Origin: Tilletia caries
Taxonomy: Eukaryota > Basidiomycota > Exobasidiomycetes > Tilletiales > Tilletiaceae
Reading direction: 5' to 3'
DNA: 64,000 bases
Assembly (NCBI GenBank): GCA_032718865.1
Contig: JALUTQ010000039.1
Span: forward strand, 1,054,001-1,118,000
The translations under genes and the position numbers were made by a program. The notes beneath the pieces were generated by a model. The model saw only the letters and a list, made by a program, of their open reading frames with translations. It made no database searches and was not told the DNA's origin. This document shows, piece after piece, positions 30,688 to 42,108 of the stretch (its first letter is position 1; each line of letters begins with the position of its first letter).

Positions 30688-33600
30688 TCAAGTCTTCTTC
30701 GTGGTCTGCACCATGGTCGCGATTACGCCGTCTTGATCATCGAGAATGCGGGAGCCTGGTAGGACAATGGCAGGACCCAAGATGTTATCGATCTTGATGA
30801 TGGTTCGGACGCCAGACCGGGATCGAGCGGCGAGGTATCCGAGTTGATTCCACGTCGGTGACGACAACCCGGGACTAGCTGGCCAGGCAATCGCATCGAG
30901 AATGTATACCACGGCGTATTCCTTGAACTGTTCGCGTAGACGTTCGTCGAAATAAGGTAAGCGGACGATCGAATGGAAATGCGCCAGTCTTGACCCTGTC
31001 GGCGTCGATACGAAGCATGCAGACGGGTCTGATCGTGGCCCGTGACGTTTGTTCCTCGGACGCAGTACGAATTCCCCGACAGCAAGTTTGGCGACATAGT
31101 ACGCGCTGGAGTCGAGGGCAAGCTGACGCGTGCGGCCGGTATAGTCGAAGAGGGGAACGAACAGAGCTTGACCCTCATTGCGATGTTGATTGGCCAATGA
31201 GCATATGCGCTGGAGATCTGCAATGCTGAGGGTTATCGGACGGTCGGTGCTATTTCCGTCGGGGTCGCTCGTAGCATCGTTATCGTCACCGTTGTCTCCA
31301 TCGTCACGGACTCCTGACTCGTCACCGTCACCGTTGTCTCCCTCGTCACGGAGTCCTGACTCGTCGGGAAGCAAACCAGTGCTCTGGGGACCTCCGCCGG
31401 ACCCTGCGTCGGGCCCTGCTTCGGGTCCTGCTTCAGTCCCTGCTTCGGCCCTGATGATGCCGCGCAGTATCCGCGAGAGAGGCGTGACAGGCATTGACTC
31501 CAGAACGGCCATGATACGATGACGATCTTCGCTGCGAGTATGCATGGTGTGTTCCAACTCCCCACCACGGTGCTTGTTGGTCCTGATCTACGAAGAGGAG
31601 ACAAGTGAATTCAGCACATAGAACACGAATCACGACTCGACCCCTACAGACCACAGTCTACTCACTCGTTTCATCAGTCCGTAGGATCGTTCTTGTGGAT
31701 AGCTCCAGTAGGCCCACGCTGGACCGTGACGGCGAATATGATCGGCAATATGAAGGGCAATGTGGTAGTTGTAGGTGACCCAGGGGGGGAGCCAATTTGG
31801 GTGGCAATCAGAGTCGCGAAAGTCACCAAGCTCATGTGCAGCACTGTGATTTGAGGCTCTTCTATGATCCTGCCGTGTGCCAATCGACACGCCCTGGCGA
31901 GCACCAGTGATGCTTCCAGTATTGAAGCAATCGGTACTGATTTAGTAAACTCTGGTTCTTTTTCTTTGGGGGGCTCGGGTTCTTTCCCTTTGCGGGGCTT
32001 GCCGTGTCTGGCACGGCTACGCACCGCTGCCGCGCGTGTGGGAGTCAACGTCGAAGATGATGCAACGGCAGGAGCAAGCGTCGAAGTCGGCGGTGCACGT
32101 GTGGGAGTTAATGTCGAAGATGATGCGATGGCAGGAGCATGTGTCGACGTCGGCGGTGCACGTGTGGGAGTTAATGTCGAAGATGATGCGATGGCAGGAG
32201 CATGTATCGACGTCGAAGTCGACGCATTACCGGCTAGCTCTGGGCTGACAAGGTTGGATGCTGAGCTTGCGGCAATAGCGGCCAATCCCTCCTTGACCAT
32301 CTTCTTCTTTTTGCTGTGGAAGGTCTTTTGTGCCGATGTTTGCAGAAGAGTGGCCCAGGATGAGGCGAGGAGAACTGGCATGATGTATTGAGACAGGATC
32401 GACCAGCCGGCTGCGGTCGGGGTCCCCCCTGATGTCTGGCCCAGGTCAGGACTGATCCGGGTGATTCCAGTGGGATATGTCGTCTCTTGAAGAATCGTTT
32501 TGCAGATTTGTAGGTCTTTCGAGTCGATGAGGCTGCCATCGACGCACGTCTGCATCCAGAAATGCTTGCATAGCCCAAGATCAAGGTTATGCATCACGTC
32601 TACGGGCGCGTGGGCCAAGCTTGACCATCCGGGTAGCTTGTAGAGAACGCAGGTGGCCGCGGCATGATCGCGTCGTAGTGCGTCCACCTGAAAAGGGCGT
32701 AGCCGCGGTATAGCATCTGGCAAAGCCTTCACACAGTTGCGTCGATGGTCTGCCTCGCTCCTTGGCGACCCTTCCTCCCCTCGCAGCAGCAACTTGACCC
32801 ACTCCCCTTCGTCCACCGTGCACCACGGACAGAACTGCCCCTTGGACGAGTGACCTGGAAACCCAACCGTCATTGTGCGTGCATCGGTATCCGCCAATAG
32901 GCGCGCAAGTCTGATCCGAACCTTGAGGGGTTGACGTGTCCGTTCGTCAATGAGCTCGTCGACTTGGATGCCGTCTTTGTGAAGCCGATGGAGTTCCGTG
33001 ACGATGATTTCGAGCGCCGCTTGAAGGCCGTCCGATGTGGGCTTTTTGCGGGCCGGGCAGGATACAGCAGACATGCGTGTACGAAGAAGAGTTGCGCATT
33101 TGGAAGGGGAGGTTGTCTACCCGAACCGAAATAACGCCGCAGCTGTACGACGATGTCCCTAGTCGATAGAACGGCTGAACCCAGTCTATCATCAGTGAAA
33201 GATGAAGAACGAGGTCGAACCGATCATCGCCCTCACGGTCGGCCCACTCCGAGCCGTCGTATAAGTCGCGGTAAATGCCGGGGGGGGCGCGGTTGTTGCT
33301 GGTACTTCTTGCAAGAAGCAAAAACGTCCGGTTGAGGTAGTAGCTGTTTGATCCAATGCGAGATCGGCTCGTACCGAAATCGAACCTTGACTTGGCGCTG
33401 CGAGAGAGGATTGTTCTGTTGCGAAGGGGTGTTTGATGGGTTCGCGGATAAATCGTAAAATAGTGCCGTGCCACATCGTCTGCATAGTTTGGTCTGGAGC
33501 TCGATCGCGGTCTTGAGCAGATGCGGAGTCCAGCAAGTTCGATCCGGGCATAGCGCATAAGTGATTCCATAACCCTCTAGGCCAAGAGACTTCCTGACCC

Positions 33601-34273
33601 GAGTGATGCGAGGGTTCGGAGCTGGCCTTTGCTTCGAAGCGGTGGAGCCGGCCAAGAACGTGTACGCGACAGCTTGGAGAAAGGTGAGGAGCTGCTCGCA
33701 TGTACGATCCGAGACACCGTGAACGACGTTGCACCAAACCAGCATGATCTCCATCAGCCATAGCCACTCTGGCTGTGAGGTGGGTGCTGCTGTCGAACCA
33801 CAGTCCGAATCGCTCTCGCCGACACCGTTTCCGTCCAGAGCAAACCCGCCCGCCAGCAGATCTTCTTGAGCGGGAAGCAGTCCTTCGTTGAGACCCAGGT
33901 ACAGCTCGTCCTCATCAGAGTAATCCATACCCTGAAGTGAAGATGAAGAAGCAAGGTTGGGAAAGAATCAGAGAACTCGGACATCACCAGCCTCCCCTTT
34001 CCAGTCGATACTACTCACCTGTCCGAAGTCCTCTGCAGCAGAATCCATCCGATCCTCCGTCCAACCGCCGCCGTCAGACGCGCCACCCAGGCCTTCGTCA
34101 GAGCCCGAGGAGTCGGCCTCGTCAAAGTCGACAACATGGTCGTTGTAAGTCCGCCAATGCACCCACCGACCCTCCGAACCACACCGCGTCCTGCAACGAC
34201 ACAGTTTGCGCCCGGACGCGCCCGCGACGCCCTGCTCGCCCTCAGACTCCGTGCTGAGGTGTCTTGATGACAT
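30688..34273 (-). CDS. Tnp2-type transposase of the CACTA element D2
   Basis: Multi-exon. Exon 1 (from ATG 34273) has C-x-C-x3-C (CRCRTRC) and HWRTYNDH. The next exon carries a zinc-ribbon-like CPDRTC...CRRCGTALF and FRYEPISHWIKQLL. The core reads LMIDWVQPF, GVISVRVDNLPFQMR, ILPGP, FPGHSSKGQFCPWC, PVDVMHNLDLGLCKHF and GPAWAYWSYPQERSYGLMKR, the order typical of transposase_21/Tnp2 proteins. Introns fall around 33930-34020, 33240-33320, 33080-33200 and 31585-31670; exact splice sites are not all certain. A Thr/Pro/Ala-rich segment encoded at 32036-32220 is a threefold tandem repeat of about 63 bp. The C-terminal exon adds an acidic Gly/Asp stretch and a C-terminal domain ending at 30688. Confidence 0.8.
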
Positions 34274-34543
34274 GTGGAGTGTGCTGCTGTGTCTGTTAGT
34301 CTGTACTTGAATACGTGATGCTTGCTCGGTGCTGGGCGTTGGCGAGTGTTGTCGTGGAGATGGACGAGGTGTGGATAGATTTCAGGAGGCGATGCAGACA
34401 GCTGAGCATCACCGATATCTCAAACGACTCAGTCACAGGCCACAATATCAAGCGGCATCAAGCATAATAGAACGGGTCATTGATTTGAGAGCATTGAGAG
34501 TCATAGGTACGATAGACACTGGCGAGGCCTGGACAAGTTCTGG

Positions 34544-35572
34544 TCAATCGGCTTCCGACTCGGGCTCCGTGACAGACTCCGCAGCAGGGGACTTGGGCTC
34601 TGTGACGGACTCCGCGGCAGGATCGACAGAATTGATGGGATCACCGTGCATCGTTCCAGAGCGAGAACCGCGAGGGGACATGAAGAAGTCCGGATCCTGT
34701 GGTGATTCCGGCAAAGGCGTCAGCTTCGACTTTTTGCGAGGGGGAGGAGGGCCATCTTCTTCGTTGGAAACCGAGTCGACCGAGTCGGGAGACCGTGAGG
34801 CTGGACGACGAACGGGCACGTCAGGAGTGCGAGCTGGGTGGTCGGGCGTCCTAAAACGAGTGGGCTGATGGACTGAACAACACGCATGGGCATCCGTCCA
34901 CCCGAGAGGAGTTTTGTGCCCACGACGATGCTTCACTGACGGGAGCCTCCATGATGATGGGACCGACGAGCGTGAACCTCCGCTCGTAGATGGAGCAGAG
35001 CCTGGAACGTAGGTGGTGATTGAGTTTGCGCGGCTTGAAGATGATGCCAGTCCACCCCATGAGAACGTAGAGTCTCCTGCTTCAGACATATCGTCGCCGA
35101 TACCGAGCGCCATGGACCCAGGTGATCGTTCCTCGGTTTGATCGTTGGAAGCGTCGCCCAAAGGTGCCTGAATGATGCCGGGAGAGGTCGGCAAATCCTC
35201 TGCCTTGACCCGACCAATGATCGTCTGCTGAGCACGTTGATGGGCATACGTGATTTCAGTCGACCCGACGTTGATGACCAGATTGACGAGGACCGAGTAG
35301 AAGTGATGGGGGAGCTCGTATTTGCTGTAATCGAAAGCGGTGACGCGTCGTGCGTATCGAAAGTAGCTGGCGTATCGGTCTTCCATTGTGATGTCCGGGT
35401 CGGTAGACATAAACGGTTCGTCCTGCCAATGAACGAGACGCTGAATGCGAACATTGGAAGCGTGTGAAGTGAGCAGCTCGAGCGCCAGTGTGACGGGAGC
35501 AGGTTTGGGATGGCCGAGGTGTTTCCACGGGTCGATACGCTGCTCGTCAAAGGGAGAAGAGCGGTCGGACAT
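34544..35572 (-). CDS. D2 protein of unknown function, 342 residues
   Basis: One exon. The N-terminal half is globular (WKHLGHPKPAPVTLALELL, YASYFRYARRVTAFDYSKY, FYSVLVNLVINVG). The C-terminal half is disordered, Ser/Pro/Arg-rich with acidic repeats (AAESVTEP twice). No family recognised. It is divergent from the D2 transposase start only by strand order and lies within the CACTA ends, so it moves with the element. Third ORFs in CACTA elements are variable and often accessory. Confidence 0.6.
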   Translation of the reverse strand: MSDRSSPFDEQRIDPWKHLGHPKPAPVTLALELLTSHASNVRIQRLVHWQDEPFMSTDPDITMEDRYASYFRYARRVTAFDYSKYELPHHFYSVLVNLVINVGSTEITYAHQRAQQTIIGRVKAEDLPTSPGIIQAPLGDASNDQTEERSPGSMALGIGDDMSEAGDSTFSWGGLASSSSRANSITTYVPGSAPSTSGGSRSSVPSSWRLPSVKHRRGHKTPLGWTDAHACCSVHQPTRFRTPDHPARTPDVPVRRPASRSPDSVDSVSNEEDGPPPPRKKSKLTPLPESPQDPDFFMSPRGSRSGTMHGDPINSVDPAAESVTEPKSPAAESVTEPESEAD

Positions 35573-36185
35573 AGGCGTGATTGTGATTTGTGTGAAGGCT
35601 GGACAAGGAAAAGAGGAGGAGATGAATGATCAGAGTGACCGATATCCAGAACATCCGCAAGCCAGGAACGGAGAGGGCTTACCAGCGACAGGTACTTGTA
35701 CCTATCCGTAACCCGGAGGCCACAAGATGGCGATCATGGCGAGCAAGTGCGACCGAGCGGCGAGCGCAGAGTGCCAGGCGCTGGAGTTCCCAGAACTCAG
35801 GGGAAGCTGACGGGAGTATAATAACCGAGCCAGTCGCAGGAGATGTTGACGACGATAGCTCTGGCGAGGACGTGAGGGTTTGAGGCGAAGAGGAGGTCAC
35901 CTCCTGGAACTCGCCAAGTCCTTTTTGAGTTTTCGACAAGCGAATACTCCTTGAAGACTGAAAGATATTCTGAGCTCAAAAAACTCGATGAAAACCGGTA
36001 GGTTTTCACTGATCAGAAAACCTCCTGAAAACTGTCAATTTCCAAAGAGTATTCGGTGGCTGGAAACTACTACCGTTGGCACAGTGATCCTCAACCATAA
36101 GTTACTAGTATGTACTGACTATATATATGCATACATACATGGCACGTCCGCAAGCACTGGCAGCGGCCCTTCTCCGACGTCCAGC

Positions 36186-37244
36186 TCACTGGATGTCCGT
36201 CTCCTCTCCCGCAGCCAACACCCGCAGCTTCACGGGAGATACATCCTTGAGCAATCGTTCCATCTCCTGGGTGGCCCACTCCTGCCGTCTCAGCAGCCTG
36301 GACACTATACCCCCTGCTACCTTGTGCTCGTCGTGTGTGCCGAGAAGTAGATGAGGTTGAAAAGACCCTGGCCGACAAAGGTCTAGGGCGTTCGAGAAGC
36401 CGAGGGAAACGGGGCCCGCGAGCCAGACCGGTAGAGTTTGCCGATGAAGGGAGTGGATCAGAATCCTGGGTTCGGCCTTATTCAGCCAGGGCGGGACAGA
36501 AGCAGGCATAATTCCGTGTGGCGAATAGACGATCGCCCCGAATCGAGGCGACGACGACGAGCCTGCTTCGGTCTGCCAAACGATGGCTAGTCCTCCGTGA
36601 AGCGTAGACCATGCCGGACCGTACCGTAGTGCTGCAAACCTCTCTACTGCCGCGAGCCTGACGATCCGAATACCGGGGGCAAGAGGCGAGCTGGATGGCT
36701 CGTTCAGTGGTGAAGTGTCCCAGCTAGCAAGAGGAATGGTGTTGACGTCCTTGAAGGGAAGGCCGGGTAACCCTCGGATGGAGCGAAGTGCATCCGGCGT
36801 ACCGGACAACCGCAGATCGGTCCTGTTCGAACGATCCGTGAGCGTCTGCGGATGGGCATGATCGGTGAAGGGATGGCTGAGCACCAAGGCATCGACTCGA
36901 CCCGAATTCGAACCGCTTGCATCATCCTTGTCGTCTCGACTGTTGGCGATCAGAGCATCGACCTCGCTGAGCGAGCCAGCGACGGCCTTGATGACACGGG
37001 TCTGCACTGAGAATGCAAAGTTCATGTCGATCTGATTGGATTCGTCCAGCCAGGGGTCCAGAACCTGTCGAAAGATGTGGTGAAGAGGTCGAGTCAGGAT
37101 GCCCCTTTTCAATGCACTGTGTTCAGGCCCGGGACTCACCAGATTGAAGGTCCTTTCCTGGCCATCTTCTGCACGAAATGGAAGCGTCATCAGCCACGAC
37201 GTGTCTCCGTTCAATCGCAATGCTCTCGCTCGTTGTGCCCCCAT
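36186..37244 (-). CDS. Metallo-beta-lactamase-like protein
   Basis: 353 codons in one exon. A modified metal motif, SHPFTDHAHPQTL, stands in place of HxHxDH. The rest follows fungal MBL-fold relatives: GGLAIVWQTEA, GAIVYSPHG, ILIHSLHRQTLPVW and LLGTHDEHKVAGG. The substitution of the first histidines means that hydrolase activity is uncertain. It lies just outside D2 (duplication at 36087-36089), so D2 inserted about 100 bp beyond its stop codon. Before insertion of D1 and D2 its neighbour would have been the GT90 gene. The start ATG is at 37244. Confidence 0.68.
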   Translation of the reverse strand: MGAQRARALRLNGDTSWLMTLPFRAEDGQERTFNLVSPGPEHSALKRGILTRPLHHIFRQVLDPWLDESNQIDMNFAFSVQTRVIKAVAGSLSEVDALIANSRDDKDDASGSNSGRVDALVLSHPFTDHAHPQTLTDRSNRTDLRLSGTPDALRSIRGLPGLPFKDVNTIPLASWDTSPLNEPSSSPLAPGIRIVRLAAVERFAALRYGPAWSTLHGGLAIVWQTEAGSSSSPRFGAIVYSPHGIMPASVPPWLNKAEPRILIHSLHRQTLPVWLAGPVSLGFSNALDLCRPGSFQPHLLLGTHDEHKVAGGIVSRLLRRQEWATQEMERLLKDVSPVKLRVLAAGEETDIQ

Positions 37245-37425
37245 TCTAAGTGAAGAGTGTCGTCCGCTGTGGGAGGATGCCTTGAGAGTTGAGCGTTGAG
37301 CTGGCCATAAAGGTGCGATGTCTCATTTGGGTCTGAGCGTCTGAGTGAAGTCTTCCAAGTGCCAACCTTGTAAGCTCTTACCACAAGCAAGAAGCCCAGA
37401 AAGTGAAAAGTACTGCAAGGAAAGG

Positions 37426-40231
37426 ATGGGAGCAGCGCAGTCTGGGGCAGGTGGTCAAGGCGGGTCCGATTCGGCGACGGCGGCAAGAGATTACTACGCT
37501 GTGCTGGGCGTGGAACAGACGGCGACCGGCGACGAGATTCGAAAGGCATACCGCAAACTTGCCCTCAGACATCATCCGGACAAGAACCCAGACAATGTCG
37601 AAGAGGCTCAGCAACAGTTCTTGCAAGTTCAGGCGGCCTATGATGTCCTCAATGACGATCAAGAGCGGGCCTGGTACGACAACCATCGGGATGACATCCT
37701 GAACGGAAGTGAGTTTCGATCTTTCTTACTTTCTTTCTGGATTTGTTTGCTCACGAATATTCTCTTTCGCAGCCCTTGATGAGGATGTCGATGATGCGAC
37801 CTTTGACGAGTATCGGAGCGGGAAAGCGACTCCTGCCGCGCCCTCGCAGACCGGACCTGGCCTCACTGTCCGACACTTGGTCCGATTCGTCGCCGCAGCC
37901 AGTACTCTGGAGACCACGGGTCCCAAATCAGACGAAAGCGGATTCTTCGGCACCTACCGAAGATTGTTCGAACGACTGGCCGAGGAGGAGAAGGCTGCGA
38001 TGCAAGCCAAGGATATCGACGTCGATATGGATCTGTTTCCTTCCTTTGGATACAGCCACACGCCATACGCTGTCGCTAAGGGAGCCGAGGCTACCGTTCA
38101 CCAGGTTCCGGTCAAAGAGTTCTACAAAGTCTGGAGCAACTTCGTCAGCGAGAAGTCCTTCACTTGGATGGACCAATATCAGACGAATCAGGCTCCGGAC
38201 CGGAACGTGAAGCGGTACGTAGTTTCCGTTATTACGCTGCTTATACTAGTATGCTCTCATGAACTGACACACCCTGATGCGTTGCCCACGGCAGTCTCAT
38301 GGAGAAGGAGAACAAGAGAATACGAGAACAGGCAAGGAAAGAGTACAATGAGACAGTCAGAGTGAGTGTGCTCCGCTTTCGGAGTGACTTTGACCTTATG
38401 CATACTCGAAATTAATGGCACCCGCTCCATCCTCACAGGCTCTCGTCGCTCACATTCGCAAACGAGATCCGCGACTCAAGGCGCATCAAGACGTCCAGTC
38501 TGACGTTGCCACTGCTCAACGCGTCCGACGGGAGGCGGAGGCCAAAGAAAAAGCTGCTGAACAGAAAAGGGCTGCTGACGCATACATCGCTCAGGATTGG
38601 CAGCGGACGGAGACGTACAACGACTCCGAGTTCGACAGCGATGAAGATGACGATCCAAATGCGGAACGACATTCAGCGGAAGGAGCCGAGTCTGGCGAGG
38701 GTGCGGACAGGGACGACCAAGACAAAGCGGAGGCGGATGAGACAAATGACGGTGTAGACGAGGAGGACGAGGGCGCCGACGGTATCGAGCTGGATGAGTT
38801 CGAATGTTTCGCGTGCGACAAGGTCTTCCAGACAGAAGGTGGACTGCGGAACCACGAGCAGAGCAAGAAGCACAAACAAAAAGTGGAAAAGCTTCGGCGC
38901 GAGATGCTGGAGGAGGAAGAATTGTTGGATCTGGGCACTCAAGCGACTCCGGCTGCTACGAAGGCACTTCAAGACGATGACCACGAACACGACGAGACGT
39001 CTTCGGCAGCTCCACCCGACAATACAGCGGAGGACGATGTTGACGCTGCGGCTCTCGGCTCCGACCCCGAACCAGCCTTACTAGGCAGTAGCAAGAAGGC
39101 CAAAAAGGCGAAGAAGAAGAATAACAAGAAGAAAAGCAAGAAGAACGTCAACCCGGGCGTACCTCAGGACTCGGACGAGGAAGGGGAGGGCGGCGATCTG
39201 GAGGATGACTCGGTGCTGGCTGAGATGATGCAGAGGAATATGCGGCTGCGAAAGTCCCCAAAAAATCGAGGACCGGAAGAGGAGGAGGAGGAGGAAGCTC
39301 GTCCAGATGCGGGTACCAAGGTCGTAAAGGACTCGGCGACTCTCGCCTCCGAATTCGTTCCCCCCGAAGGCTCTTTCGATGTGTTTGGGTATGTCTGAGG
39401 CGCGCAGTTCTGCTTCAAGTCAAGCACGAAGGTGCTTTACGTACTGATCAGGAATCGGGTCCGCTCCACAGATATGGCTCGCTCATATTCAAGCCTCCAC
39501 CACACGTCTTACATTCCATCCCCGGCTTCGTTTCCGGCTTCTCGCGTCGGTTCGCCCAGTCGAGCAACGATCACCGCGGCACCCCACAACGGCCGGGACG
39601 CGTGGTGACCCTCGTGACGGCTTCGGACTGGCGCAAGTACAGCTCCGCGGTATCATCATCAGAAGGAAACGGCGCTCAGGAAGAAGAGGAAGTCCCGCCG
39701 GAGGGCGACATCGTATGGGGGGTGAGCTATACGATCGATCCGGCGCACGCGGTCGAAGTGCGGGAATACCTGAATCACCGGGAGAAGAACGGCTACTCGG
39801 CTCAGCAGGTCGACGTCTTCGCGCTCGGTGCGGACGGACAGCACGTCCGCGTGCGGCAAGGTTGCTTGCTGTACGTCGGCTTGCCGGACAACGAGGCGTT
39901 TGTCGGACCTGAGCCCATGGATCGACTGGCGGAGCGCATCGTGTCGTGCTCCGGTCCCTCGGGTCCGAATCACGAATACGTGCTCAAGCTTGCCGAGGCC
40001 GTACGAGGGCTTCCGGACAGCCGGGACACGTACCTGTTCCTGTTGGAGAAGAAGGTGCTTGCTCTGCTGGTGCGGGATGGAAAGATGGATGCGGGGCAGG
40101 AGGTGAAGGGAGCCCGGAAGAAGGTACAGGCGGACAATCGCGAGTTGGCCGACGTGATGGACGAATCTATCTCGTCAACGGGGACTTCTGCGAAGGGAAA
40201 GAAAAAGAAGAAACAGTCGAAGGTTCGATGA
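37426..40231 (+). CDS. JJJ1-type J-protein spliced in frame to a ChaC glutathione-degrading domain
   Basis: Exons 37426-37708, 37773-38214, 38295-38361, 38439-39388 and 39472-40231. Residues about 20-90 are a J-domain with HPD ([21 protein letters not shown]). The JJJ1 middle ([13 protein letters not shown]) and a C2H2 finger ([23 protein letters not shown]) follow, then acidic and Lys-rich linkers. JJJ1/DNAJC21 partners Hsp70 in 60S ribosome maturation. Exon 4 ends SFDVFG, and splicing at 39388/39472 yields [11 protein letters not shown], the ChaC nucleotide-like loop. [16 protein letters not shown], the catalytic glutamate in [10 protein letters not shown], and [10 protein letters not shown] follow. 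ChaC cleaves glutathione to 5-oxoproline and Cys-Gly. If the intron is retained, JJJ1 ends at the TGA at 39396-39398. An independent ChaC start inside exon 4 cannot be excluded. Confidence 0.8.
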
Positions 40232-40391
40232 ACTATCTACTGCATTCCACTGGTATCCTCATAGAGACGTTTCAAAACCACGCGCACTTCTTCAGCCCTT
40301 TTCTTTGCGTGCTGCATTTAGTTCATATTAGAGTTGCGCCAAGTGTAGATTTACATCCACAATTCTTCGCCGGTGAGCTGGCCGTGTGCGC

Positions 40392-41587
40392 TTAGAACGA
40401 CGAGGACTGCTCCAGATCAAACGAGAGGCGATCAGAAGGCGATTTACGACGTTTGTGAAGGCAACCAGACAGAGATAGACAGTACTCACAGAGATGAAGA
40501 ACCACTTGTCGATGCTGGGGTCGACGGGCTCTGCAGGCTTGGGGTTGGCGGCAGGGACAGCCGAAACGGCTGCGTCCGAGCCTGAGACAAGGCTCTTGGA
40601 TCCCTGGACGTTGGAGTTGACGATGGAGACCTCGCCGGCGTCGGCCTGGGGGGGGAGAGGAAGCGACGCAAGCTATGAGCAGCCATTGCTAAATGAAGCG
40701 CGCGCATAACGACTTACCTGGCCGTTAATAAGACGCTTCCATGCCTCGTGGCACTCCTTGACGATGTCAAGGGCGTACTTGCGGTTCTTGGCCTCACCGG
40801 AGAAGGCGAACTGGTTCTCGGGCTTTCCGTCAGGGATCTGGTGAGATGGAGGGAATGTAAGCATCATTCATAGGGGAAAGTCAGTGACTGGGCAACAACT
40901 CACCTTGTAGATGCGGAACCACTCGTTCGTGGCACGGACGAGACCGGGGAGGTGACGCTCGACGTCCTCAATGTCGTTGAGCTTTGCGGCCAGGGGGTCG
41001 TTGACATCGATGACAATGACCTTCCAGTCGGTCTCGCCCTCGTCGAGGAGGGCCATGACGCCGAGAACCTTGACCTGCTTGACCTGACCGGTGTAGCCGA
41101 CCTGCTCACCGATCTCGCAGACATCGAGCGGGTCGTTGTCGCCCTTGGCCTTGGTGTCGGGGTGGGTGTGGTTAGGGTCCTCCCAGGTCTGGGGGAAGGC
41201 ACCGTAGTTGAAGATGTAGCCGTGGTGAGGGAAGCAGTTGCGGACGTAGCGGAGCTTGCCCTTCTTGATGTCCTGCTTGATGGGGTTGAATGCCTCCTCC
41301 TTGGAGATCTCGAGCTTGGCGTTGGTCCAGCGGGGGACCTCGACGACGAAGTTGAGGATTCCGTTGGCCTCGTCGGCCCAGAGGGGGATGTCGTGGAAGG
41401 GCGAGGCGGGGAGACCGGTGCGGGTGTTCTCGAAGAAGACACGGTACTCGAGCGTGTTGGGGGCGCCGATCTGGCGGAGCTTGAAGTCGGAAGCGGCCAT
41501 GTTGGTGCGGGTTACGGCGGCGGCGGACGCGGACAGATGGCGAGCTTGGAGTGAGATACGTTGTACTGCGGAAAGTCTGCTGGACAT
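40392..41587 (-). CDS. IPP1: Inorganic pyrophosphatase
   Basis: Family I soluble pyrophosphatase, which hydrolyses PPi and pulls biosynthetic reactions forward. The signature [11 protein letters not shown] is present, along with [40 protein letters not shown] and [22 protein letters not shown] across an intron at about 40910-40844. Further introns lie near 40715-40655 and just before the last few codons (ending KWFFIS then a short exon to TAA at 40392). Starting at 41587 gives an N-terminal Ser/Ala/Arg-rich extension of about 30 residues that could be a mitochondrial presequence. The conserved core begins at [12 protein letters not shown], so two start sites (mitochondrial and cytosolic forms) are possible. 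It is convergent with the JJJ1-ChaC gene. Confidence 0.9.
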
Positions 41588-42108
41588 ACAAGCACGAGCA
41601 CACGGAGGACAGACAGGTGACGGTCTGGAAGATCGCACTGCTCTCCAGGAAGGCTCGACGCCTGGTCCGTGTCCTCCCACTCGTTCATCCCGGGATTCGC
41701 CGGGCCGTGGCAACGTGCATCACGTGATTGTGTTCTCTGATGAGACGCCGCTTCGCGAGTCTCAGAAACTCGATTACTAAGCATCTGCATGTCGATCCTC
41801 CTTGTGCGAGAAGAAGCATGCGCAATTTGTCCTCCAACGCCCGCCCGGTTTGGAAATTACTTATTGGAAAGGGGATCTCATTGGACAGGTGGGTCAGTGG
41901 CGAAGTGCCGGGTGCGTTGTTGCTGCTGTCGTTGGGGTCTTTCGCTTGCGAGACCTCGAAAACCGGGAGGCCGAAACAACACAAGGGCGGCGAACCGAGC
42001 TCCAATCGGAAGCAGCGAAGCAGCGAGAATAAGAAGCCAGTGGAAACCTCGCGCCTCACACTGAACTCGACCACCACCATCTCTCGCTGCGCATTAACGA
42101 TTGACAAC
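41588..42108. other. Divergent promoter region between IPP1 and CCP1
   Basis: About 520 bp separating two divergently transcribed genes. There are overlapping short frames but no credible gene. It should hold both promoters; no clear TATA element is seen. Confidence 0.45.

Larger units (their letters stand above)
28017..36086. mobile_element. D2: CACTA (EnSpm/CMC) DNA transposon
   Basis: 8.07 kb. The left end CACTGCGAAACGGTA and the right end read inverted, CACTGTGCCAACGGTA, share the CACTG start and the AACGGTA block. The flanks are ATC (28014-28016) and ATC (36087-36089), the 3-bp duplication expected of CACTA elements. Subterminal regions contain repeated GAAAACT/AGTTTTC and AGTATTCGGTGG words on both sides (for example 28035-28046 and 36048-36059). 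A 35-bp unit containing CCAGTTTTCTGAGCGTATTC is duplicated at about 28100-28166. It encodes a Tnp2-type transposase (minus), a 471-codon ORF (plus) and a 342-codon ORF (minus). Confidence 0.85.

Noticed and set aside
28035..36059. AGTATTCGGTGG direct repeats as D2 target duplication
   Set aside because: They lie inside the CACTG ends and are part of the subterminal repeats. The ATC pair outside CACTG is the proper duplication.
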